In this document: positions 32,090 through 40,572 of the stretch, piece after piece
How positions within the stretch are numbered: the stretch's first letter is position 1
How the letters are laid out: the number at the start of each line of letters is the position of its first letter
Origin: Symsagittifera roscoffensis
Taxonomy: Eukaryota > Xenacoelomorpha > Acoela > Convolutidae
Direction: 5' to 3'
DNA: 64,000 nucleotides
NCBI RefSeq assembly: GCF_963678635.1
Contig: NC_087067.1
Location: 59,754,594-59,818,593 of the forward strand
Position numbers and translations under genes: made by a program
Notes under the pieces: model-generated
Told to the model about the DNA's origin: nothing
The model's database searches: none
What the model saw: only the letters and a program-made list of their open reading frames with translations

Positions 32090-32330
32090 CAACAAAAGAA
32101 GGAAAATTAATCAAAGTAGCATCTCTGCAATTTTTTCATTTCTGATCAGGAACTTGCGTCCACTCAGACTCTTGAATCTACTTTTTTGGAAAGGATTCGA
32201 AAAGTTCAAAACTCAAAGTATGTGACTGATTTGTTGAAAATTGTTAATTAATTTATTGATGGTTTTGGTACCGTAAATAGTGAGCGTATCAATTTTTCTA
32301 TTAATAATTGAATTTTTGTTAATAAAAATC
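32090..32330 (+). pseudogene. degraded second copy of the 29838 gene's 3' end
   Basis: Reads SDQELASTQTLE, FLERIRKVQNSKYVTDLLKI, FIDGFGTVNSERINFSINN with stops, matching the 3' end of the gene at 29838-30440. Its 5' part is missing, so the duplication junction falls inside the gene. Confidence 0.55.
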
Positions 32331-33104
32331 TTGTCAAAATTGTTTTTATTTAAATCAAGAGTTTTTTCGCAAGATGCTAATTTTGGTTTGATTTTTTCAA
32401 CACGTTTGCAAAAATTTCATTAAACTTTTTTACAAGTGTGCAAAAATTTTCAACAAAATTTTGTGTTAGATGCAAGTTTTTTCGTGATTTTTTTGAAAAC
32501 AAATGCAAAAATCTAACTTATTTTTTCTTATTCATTTGCAAAAATTGCAAAAACTTTTTGTAAAAACTTGTTAAATTAATGCTAAAAAATATTCATAATT
32601 GCTGACTTTGAGTACTATTCCCTATCTTAATACATTGTTTTTCCAATATTTTTGATCAATCTACATGCAAAAAAAGAGATTTTTTTATGATCAAAACTAA
32701 AACAAAGCTTTTCATTTTATTTAATTATTAACAGTGCAAGAAAATCTTCTTTCAGTTTTCTTTAAAATGCGAAAATATTTAATGAAATTTTTCTTAATTT
32801 GCGAGATTTTCTTTGATTTTTTTAACAAGTGTGTAAAAAAATTATGAAAATTTTTGCATGGTGCAAAAATTAATGTAAAGTTTTTAACATGCTTGCAAAA
32901 AATGGTTTAATTTTTTTGCCATCTTTCTAACAAAATTCTATAAAAGTATTAACCAGATGCATAATTAGTTTCATTTTTAACAAATTTTTACCATTGAAAT
33001 TTCTTAATAAACTTTTCTATGATCTCTTTGTTCCTATCTCTTGAAAAAAATTTACTAGATAGAAAGAAATTAAATTACAAAGCACAAGACAGTAGCCAAT
33101 TTAT

Positions 33105-33614
33105 TTACAAATCAAAGAGCTGTCGAGCAGCTGAGTTCTCAAAGTTTTGCAAGTTCTCAATGGAGCGCAAAGCTGGTCTTGCCTCCATCACTGGTGGTTG
33201 TCTTGGTGATTCGCTGACTGGAGTTCTTGGCTCAGAGAACTCCTCATCCTCTTCGATGGTAATTGGGTTGTCTACAGATCCCTCTTCCCAAGGAAAGAGG
33301 AAATCGTCGAATGGTTGGGCTACATATCTAGAGTCAGGAATTTCGGGGTAGTTCATTCCCACACGCTCGGCCACTTCCTCCATCATTTGCATTTCTCCAA
33401 GTTGATTCTCTGTAGGAGGTACTTGCGTTATATGATGTTCGTTGAAATCCCTTCGCATCACTTCCACCATATGCCAGACTTGGATTGGGATGTCCATTCG
33501 TACCAGAAAAACTCCACAAACTGTTTCTCGCACTTGGATTTGTACTACATCAGCCGAAAATTCCACCGAGAACATAAGGTTGTTGTTTTGTACTGAGAAG
33601 ATCATTTTGAGCAA
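33105..33614 (-). CDS. 169-aa element protein, PC4-like pattern with acidic tail (copy 2)
   Basis: Intact ORF, ATG 33614. Very similar to 31120-31611 across its whole length (MLKMIFSVQNNNLMFSVEFS; VRMDIPIQVWHMVEVM; NPITIEEDEEFSE; SIENLQNFENSAARQLFDL). Both copies stay open despite neighbouring decay, suggesting selection or a recent duplication. The conserved parts are the N-terminal 90 residues and the acidic segment; the Pro-rich linker varies. Confidence 0.55.
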   Translation of the reverse strand: MLKMIFSVQNNNLMFSVEFSADVVQIQVRETVCGVFLVRMDIPIQVWHMVEVMRRDFNEHHITQVPPTENQLGEMQMMEEVAERVGMNYPEIPDSRYVAQPFDDFLFPWEEGSVDNPITIEEDEEFSEPRTPVSESPRQPPVMEARPALRSIENLQNFENSAARQLFDL

Positions 33615-33784
33615 TAAGTTGAGTAAATGATTAAAAGCAAGATTTACAGTTGAGAGGGAGAAATTTGCCGGTAGTTATGTTGAAATTATTGTATTTAGAG
33701 CTGAGAGAGGAGGTAGGTGACGGTAGTTAAGTTGAAAATAAAATGATTTTTAGTTAAGAGAGAGGGGTACCTTCAAGTGGAATG

Positions 33785-34000
33785 TGTGGGTTTAACCAAT
33801 CAGAATGAATTTTCCTTATTTGGATTGTAGTCGTGTCCAATCAGATTTTAGTTTCCTTTTATAAAATTCTTATAGAAAACTCGTGACCAATTGGAAACAA
33901 AGCTCCATTTTACACATTGTCGTTTCCAATCACAAAAATATTCATTTTTGTTTAAGTTGTCATATCCAATCAGAGGAACCTTTTAAGGATTTAAGTCTTC
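33785..34000. promoter_or_regulatory. CCAAT-box cluster, copy 2
   Basis: AACCAATCAGAATG, GTCCAATCAGAT, GACCAATTGG, TTCCAATCAC and ATCCAATCAGAGG in a 200-bp span upstream of the minus-strand ORF starting at 33614; same arrangement as at 31750-31990. Confidence 0.5.
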
Positions 34001-34258
34001 CAAATAAGTAAAAATATACACCAAAGCAATCGCAAAAATAAATGACCAAAAGTTGTTTGCTGTAAAAATAAGAAATATTGCCGATATAAGTAACAAAAGA
34101 AGAAAAAATAAAAAAAGTAACATCTCTGCAAGTTTTCTCATCAAGTTAACTGAATTTTTTGTATATAATCGATGACAAATTGCTGATTTTTCAGCAGATA
34201 TTCAAATTCTTTAATTTTGATGTAGATTTGAGATGATAACTCAAAGTTGATGAATTTT

Positions 34259-34722
34259 TCAAAGCAAATCTCTGGAAATCTGATACCAAACCTGATCATG
34301 CAAGATTTTGAAAGTCCTTAAAAAAATGGAGGAATAAAGATCTTTGCTGGGGAGTTTTAACAAATTTGGGAGTTGGATATGGAATAAAAAGAGTCTTTGA
34401 AATATTATCGTTCGATTTTTTTTATCAATTTCAAATTTTCTAAAATAAAAAAAAATTTCTTTTCTAGTCAAGTGTAACCCAGCTGTAAGCTTATAGCTTT
34501 GATACGCAATATGTGAATCAAAAGTAAACTCTTTGATTGAGTAAGTTTCTCTAAAGAGACCTTTACTTAGCCGGAGAACCCTATTTGGACAACATAAACG
34601 TCCAAAAAATTGTGAAAAAAGTAAGAATCTACATCTATTTCATCAATAAGGAAATCACACGGAATATTTTCTTTTTTCTTGTATAAAAATTCGAGGAAGT
34701 TCAAATGCTTTTTGATTGACAT
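34259..34722 (-). pseudogene. unknown element gene, one frameshift
   Basis: A first piece from ATG 34722 encodes MSIKKHLNFLEFLYKKKENI, then PCDFLIDEIDVDSYFFHNFL, with a stop after 51 codons. A neighbouring frame continues PNRVLRLSKGLFRETYSIKE, FTFDSHIAYQSYKLTAGLHL and on to TGA 34259. One frameshift near 34597 joins them into about 155 residues. No family recognised. It is divergent from the PolB cassette across the CRE array, and has a TCAACCAATCAG box about 60 bp upstream on its own strand. Confidence 0.45.
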
Positions 34723-34769
34723 TCTTCAAAAATGAATATTTTGGATCCAAAGTTATGACTAGAAACTGC

Positions 34770-35110
34770 TTAGTTCTGATTGGTTGAAATTTTTCTGGAA
34801 AATTCTAGAACTTTCAAAGGAATGACGTCATTACCATAATAGAAAAATTGCGTGGGTGTTGACGTCATTTCTAATTCTAGAATAACGTCATTATCACAAA
34901 AGGAACATTGCGTGGGTGGTGAAGTCACTTCTAAATATAGAATGACGTCATTACCATAAAAGGAAAATTGCGTAGGCGGTGACGTCATTCTATTCAAAGA
35001 ATGACGTCATTACCATATAAGGATAATTGCGTAGGCGTCACTGTTAGTATAAATACACTTATTTTATTGGGTTAAATCATTCATTTTGTTTGCCAATCAG
35101 AAACAGTCAA
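34770..35110. promoter_or_regulatory. divergent promoter with CRE array, CCAAT and TATA
   Basis: A 60-bp tandem repeat carries TGACGTCA (perfect CRE palindrome) at 34823, 34860, 34943, 34980 and 35002, plus one-mismatch versions at 34883 (TAACGTCA) and 34920 (TGAAGTCA). Each unit also has an ATTGCGTRGGYG word. The last is GCGTAGGCGTCACT (35029-35042), followed by TATAAATA (35048-35055). CCAATCAGA lies near 35093, and an inverted CCAATCAG near 34780 faces the minus gene. CREB/ATF family factors bind TGACGTCA. Confidence 0.7.
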
Positions 35111-35228
35111 TTGAATTTTACTTCAAATTTTACATTTCGTTACTTCACGAAAAGTAAGTATTTTCATTCAATTGGTACTTTAAGTTTTTAATTTAGGAAC
35201 ATTTCTAAAGTCCCACTTTTTTTAGATT

Positions 35229-35714
35229 TTGCCTACCCTTAACCGAAACGAGAAAGTAAAGTGTGGAGACTGTGGAAATATGTATATTCGTCAAAACGCA
35301 GCTGGACATCGAAAAAGATGTGAAAAACAAAAGGAACATAAGTGTCCAAACTGTCATTTTTATACAAAGAGCAAAGAGGAGATGGGTTATCATGTTGCGA
35401 AAAAACATGCTCAACCAAGTTCAAAGCAGTCGACAGTTTGTCCTTCTTGTGAGCAAGAGTTCCCAAGTTACTACTCTCTCCAGCAACATCGGAGAAAGGA
35501 ACATGGAGCAAAACAACGGAAACCCAGTGATACGGTGACCGACTTGAACAAGATTGTGGAGGAAGAAGGGGAAGATGGTGAAAAACTAAAGGAGGAACTT
35601 AGTGCTAGTCATCATTTTCTGGTGGATACGGAGATGGAAAATGGGAGACATAAGGTATTTAACTTCCAAATATCCAAGTTAGATACTAAAATAATTAACG
35701 AGAAACTTGAATAG
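35229..35714 (+). CDS. three-finger zinc-finger ORF leading the PolB cassette
   Basis: 161 codons; the position of the paralogue's ATG is TTG here (35229), so the start is lost or unusual. A donor CGAAAA|GTAAGT (about 35153) and acceptor TTTTTTTAG (35225) suggest a spliced 5' leader. Fingers: CGDCGNMYIRQNAAGHRKRC (CCHC), CPNCHFYTKSKEEMGYHVAK-KH (C2H2), CPSCEQEFPSYYSLQQHRRK-EH (C2H2). The C-terminus FLVDTEMENGRHKVFNFQIS ends at TAG just as the paralogue at 26928 does, so this is probably a separate protein rather than the polymerase N-terminus. Likely DNA-binding. Confidence 0.65.
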   Translation: MPTLNRNEKVKCGDCGNMYIRQNAAGHRKRCEKQKEHKCPNCHFYTKSKEEMGYHVAKKHAQPSSKQSTVCPSCEQEFPSYYSLQQHRRKEHGAKQRKPSDTVTDLNKIVEEEGEDGEKLKEELSASHHFLVDTEMENGRHKVFNFQISKLDTKIINEKLE

Positions 35715-38700
35715 TCTTCAACAAACTCGATGCTGCAGCCAAAATAAACATTGCTTTGGGTTTTGTTCTTCGAAATATTGAGACTGGTGAATATCGATAT
35801 TTCTACGCTCATGAAAACAATACTCTGTTTGAAAAATCCCACTTACTTTGTACGAAAGCGGATTTGATAACAATCCAAGGAAAAGTAGAAAAATTTGATA
35901 TTGTGGAACAATGTACACAAGAACGCCAGAACACAAAGTGGCGATTCAAGTTGATTACTAACGTTACAATTTTTGCTGCTTTGCTAAAAAACATCCCAAT
36001 GGGATGTCCAGATTCTGTCTTACCCGAACCTCTACTGAAAAACCATTCTGTTAACTGTCTTTTATCTAACAAGGACAAGGAACCTTACAAAGATCATTTG
36101 TAACTATTCCGCGCATTGGCCATGTACATGAATGGACACAATGATCTCGACACTCACACCTCCAGATATTTTACAGAATTCATAACAAAATCTGGTTATG
36201 ATCCTAAGAACTTTCGTGGAGTTTCCGTTGAAGACTTACCTGTTGTCGAGGAATCAATTGGACGCAACATCTTTATTTACGATTTTGATATTCAAGAGGG
36301 AGAATATGTGGGAGAACTAGCACGAAGAAGTATTGGTAGATTTGATAAAACAGTCAAATTACTGAGATTCAACAATCATATCATTCATGCAAATGATATA
36401 GATAGCTTCTTTAAGTGTTTCCGGTGCCCTAGTTGTGATAGTTTCTTCAAAAGATCCGAGTTTCTCAACAAACATCTTCTGAGATGTAAGGATCGTGTGA
36501 AACATATTTACCCAAAGAACGTATATGAGCTTCGCGAAACCCTGTTTGAAAAGCTAGAAGGATTCAATTTTCCAGTTTCCGATGATAAAAAACTCTTCAA
36601 AAACCTAGCAATTTTCGATTTTGAGTCGATTTGTGTTCCTACAGAAGAGCCAAAAGAAACACAAACTACTACCTGGATTGGAAAACATGTCCCTATTTCA
36701 GTCTCTATATCATCAAATCTGATTGATGAACCCATCTTTTTGTACAACAAGGATCCACAGAACTTGATTATTGATTTTGTAAGCAAACTCGAGCTGTTGG
36801 CTGAGAAAAGTAAGCTGGAGATGAGAACAAATTTCCAAGATATTGAAGTTGCTGTCAATGAAACAATGAAAAAAATCTTTGATCAATTGAATGAGCGAGG
36901 CCAGAATTTTTCAAGTAACAAGTTTGAGTACGAACACGAATGTATTGAAGATTCGGAAGAAGCAGATATGTCAACACAATTCTTGCAAATTCAGAGAAAT
37001 CAACTCATCGATTTAAAACAACATCTGGAGAGATATATAAATACTTCACCTGTTTTTGGATTTAACAGCGGTAGATATGATTTAAATTTGATCAAGTCCT
37101 ACCTAATCCCCTATTTGATTCGCGATAAAGAACAAGAAACATCCGTCATCAAAAAAGCAAATAATTTTATATCTTTCAAGTTTGGAGATGTACAATTTCT
37201 TGACATTATGAAATTTCTGGGTGGAGCAACAACTCTGGACTCATTTCTCAAAGCTTATAAAGCTAGTGAAACAAAAGGATTCTTTCCTTATGAGTGGTTT
37301 GACAACCCTGACAAACTTGATTTTCCAGGACTGCCCCCATATGAAGCGTTTTTCAGTAAACTTAGAAACAACAATCCTCTAGACAAAGACTTTACTGATT
37401 ATGAAAAACTGAGGAAGAGTGGACTTGATGAGCAGCAAGCACTGAAAAAGCTTCAAATCAAGACTGTACCCCATCTGGACTAGATAATTACAGTTACTTA
37501 CAACAAACTTAGCAGAAAAACGGAATGACTGTTTTCAAAGACTTTTTGCAGTGGTACAACAACAAAGATGTAGTTCCAACCCTGGAAGCAATGCAAAAAA
37601 TGATCCAATTTTATCATAACAAAGGGATAGATATGTTGAAACTTGGATGTACACTTCCAAATCTAGCAAACATATGTCTACACAAATCTACAAATTACAA
37701 GTTTTATCCATTTTGCGAAAGTGATAAAGATTTGTGTGAAAAATAAGAGAAGAAATGACCGGTGGACCTTCGATTGTGTTCACTCGGAAAGCTGTTGTAG
37801 ATGAAACCTTTATCAGAGATTCATCAAATTTTTGTAAGTCAATCGTTGGAATTGATGCGAGCCAGCTTTACCCCTAGCCAATGTGTCAAGATATGCCAAC
37901 AGGACTGTATACAAGATGGGAGTTTGACACTGATATGCAGAAATTCAAGGCTAGACATAATCGAACTCGCAACTTTGAGAATATGGTCATGTCTTTCTAT
38001 CAAGAATCAAGACCAGAATGTAAAATTGAGAGCTTTTTTACATCTGGAAAACAGGAGAAAATTGACTGTTTTAATGTGGACGGTTATTGTGATCACTGTA
38101 AAACAGTATTCGAGGCAATGGGTTGCTACTATCATCTTTGTTCTTGTCAAGAAACTCGTCCCTCCTTAACAGAATAGGATATTGAGCGAGGAAACAAGAA
38201 GAGAGAAAAGGATGATATGCGACGAGAATACATTAAAGAGAAAGGATACAAAATGGAAAAAATGTGGGAGTGTGAGTGGTGGCAAAAATTCAAAACCGAT
38301 GAAAAGATCAAAAATCACGTCAGAACCCACTTTCCCTATAAAAGACCTCTTTCTACAGACTCACTTCTAGCAAAAATAAAAGATGGATCTCTTTTTGGCT
38401 ACGTTCAGTGCGACTTAGTTGTTCCAGATGAACTGAAATCGAAATTTGCGAATTTTCCTCCAATTTTCAAAAACACTGAGGTTGGAAGAAACGATATTGG
38501 TGACTATATGAAGAATTATGCTATTGAAAATGAAATGTTGAAACATCCACAGAGAATGCTTATATCTAGCTTCAAGCTAGAAAATGGAACAGTTATAACG
38601 CCTCTCTTCAACTTTTATTTGGAATTTGGTTTGCAATGCACCAAAATTTATCGTTTTGTTGAATATTCTCCTCGGAAATGCTTTAATAATTTCGTTCAGT

Positions 38701-39580
38701 CAGTGGTTGATGCAAGAAGAGAAGGAGATGAAAACCCTCTATCAGGAGTTGTAGCAGAAACAATGAAGCTCTTGGGCAATTCCTCCTATGGATATCAGAT
38801 CATGGATAGATCCAGGCATACAATCACGAAGTATCTGAACGATGAAAAAACTCACAAGGCAATCAATGAACCACTGTTTAAGAGACTTAACACAGTTGAG
38901 AAGGACTTATATGAGGTGGAGTTATTGAAGTCAACCATTGAGCACAGAGAACCCATCATCGTTGGTTTTTTCATACTTCAGTATGCAAAGCTGAGAATGT
39001 TGGAACTCTACTACAACTTCTTTGAAAAGTTCTGTGATGTAAATAAATTTGAAGAGTTGGAGATGGACACAGACTCACTTTACTTGGCACTTGCAGAAGA
39101 AAATTTGTACGATTGCATCCAACCAGATAAGAGAGCTGCTTGGGAAAAAATGAGGGAGAGTGATTGCAGAGATTCCTTCAAGGCGGATGCAAAATCCAAT
39201 TTCTTTCCTCGAACCTGTTGTAGTATCCATAAAAAACATGATAAGCGGGAGCCGGGACTTTTCAAAGAAGAATTTAGGTGCACAGAAATGCTCTGTTTAT
39301 GTAGTAAGACATATTGCTGCTTGACAACAAGTCAGACAAATTCAAATTTAGCAGCAAAGGATTGAATAAGCGGGTTCTAGAAGACTCTGGAGATGGACCT
39401 TTAGCAAAGTATAGGAGAGTGCTTGATGAAGCAATTAATCTTACATCTACTAACAGAGGATTCAGAACTATAAATTATATGGTGGCCACATATGAACAGA
39501 CAAAGAAAGGACTAAGCTATTTTTATCCAAAAAGACAAGTACAAGATGATGGAATTCATACAAAACCACTGAACTTATAA
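35715..39580 (+). pseudogene. polB: family B DNA polymerase, protein-primed type (DNA_pol_B_2)
   Basis: About 1,290 codons across three frames. Order: N-terminal region with a C2H2-like finger (CPSCDSFFKRSEFLNKHLLR), exonuclease Exo I AIFDFESI, Exo II VFGFNSGRYDLNLIKSYL, then polymerase motif A GIDASQLYP, motif B KLLGNSSYGYQ, motif C DTDSL, and C-terminus KKGLSYFYPKRQV. Family members replicate linear DNA from a protein primer. Damage: TAA 36101-36103, frameshift near 37470, TAG near 37508, frameshift near 37743, TAG 37875-37877 directly after the LYP of motif A, TAG 38175-38177, frameshift near 39318. Catalytic Asp residues of motifs A and C are still present. Confidence 0.9.
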
Positions 39581-39724
39581 GAACTGATCTGGTTAAGTAA
39601 ACTTATTCATGATGTTGTATTATATTGGCTTTATGATGTTAAAATGTAAAATGTTGCGGTAAACTTGTTATACAATGCAGTGATTTATATACTTTCTTTA
39701 TAATTTAAACTTTTTTCTCGGAAA

Positions 39725-40253
39725 CTTGCCTTTTTTCGAAGTCTATGTAGGTTTCAGCATTGTTTCAATTAGATAGAAAGTAAAACAATCGTTTCAATTA
39801 GATAGAAAGTAAGATTATTTAATAAATTAGGCCAAATAATAGCTAACCTTATCGTTTTTTGAAGTTTTTTTTTGAAAATTTTTTCAAAAAAATTTACCCA
39901 AAAACTCTTACCATTGACTTACCATGTATCAAAAAACTAATCAAAAGTCCTTCAATACACAACCTACACGTAACTAACCTTCGATATTCACAAATTAGTT
40001 AACACGCGCCAACATTTTGCGAAAAAAACTAGACATTTCCACACAAAAACTTAAAAAATTACGATTTTCTTACCATTATCTTACCATCACACAAACCATA
40101 AAACCTTACCATCGGTATTCCCTATCTTAATACATTGTAGACTCTATACCCAATCTTAATACATAGCATGGCAGACCGGAAATCTATAACTTATCTTAAT
40201 ACATAGGGTCTGCCATGCTCCCCCCCCCCTGATCACCTCCAACATCTACTACT
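39725..40253 (-). repeat. right terminal inverted repeat
   Basis: Mirror of the left TIR; its homopolymer is 10 C (40220-40229) against 19 G on the left, and it has about 25 extra bases near 39985. It ends CTACTACT at 40253. Confidence 0.9.
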
Positions 40254-40572
40254 ATTATGAATCAAATGATGAAAGCACGCGCCTGCAGAGGCGTTGTTTT
40301 TGCGCTAAAAGCAGAACAAGTCTTATCATGAATTGGAAATGAAATAGCTGATAAAGGCTTTGTTTTGTATAATCAAGACCACCTTTTTTCTAACTTTTGA
40401 TAGTAATTTTATCGACTCTTCTTCTCTTCTTCAAATTGAAATGTTTTGGAAAAGAAAAAACACAGCATAGTTTTGGGCTCATATTCATTTTTTGTATTCA
40501 GCGGCTAATCTAAAATGAACACATAAACTTCCCCATTTTCGATTGAGATTTATGATTGGGTATAGATGATTG
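40254..40572. other. spacer between PolB element and fold-back element
   Basis: About 320 bp of host or unknown sequence; no feature seen. Confidence 0.3.

Larger units (their letters stand above)
30260..32149 (+). repeat. duplicated gene block, copy 1
   Basis: Pairs in direct orientation with 32150-34140: the end of the 29838 gene, minisatellite-like AT-rich spacer, the PC4-like ORF and its CCAAT-rich upstream region recur in the same order. Upstream regions are about 85-90 percent identical by eye (for example CCAAAAGTTGTTTGCTGTAA in both). The duplication created the gene pair 31120/33105. Confidence 0.7.
32150..34140 (+). repeat. duplicated gene block, copy 2
   Basis: Second copy of 30260-32149; the spacer is diverged but the PC4-like ORF and CCAAT region are well kept. 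A 20-bp piece of the TIR (TTCCCTATCTTAATACATTG, about 32618-32637) sits in this copy's spacer. Confidence 0.65.
24064..40253. mobile_element. 16.2-kb PolB-bearing TIR element (Polinton-like, unusual gene set)
   Basis: Bounded by inverted repeats that start AGTAGTAGATGTTGGAGGT and end with the reverse complement. Between them are a family B DNA polymerase, two zinc-finger genes and at least six small genes mostly on the minus strand. Size, long TIRs, AG..CT ends and a protein-primed-type PolB are as in Polinton/Maverick elements. Those also carry retroviral-type integrase, A32-like ATPase, Ulp1-like protease and capsid genes, none of which I can find. The flanks (TAAACG / ATTATG) show no target-site duplication. 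It is probably an old, inactive copy or a member of a distinct PolB element group. Confidence 0.8.

Noticed and set aside
24064-40253. Target-site duplication of the PolB element
   Set aside because: The six bases on each side (TAAACG and ATTATG) do not match; the apparent AGTAGT/ACTACT match is part of the inverted repeat.
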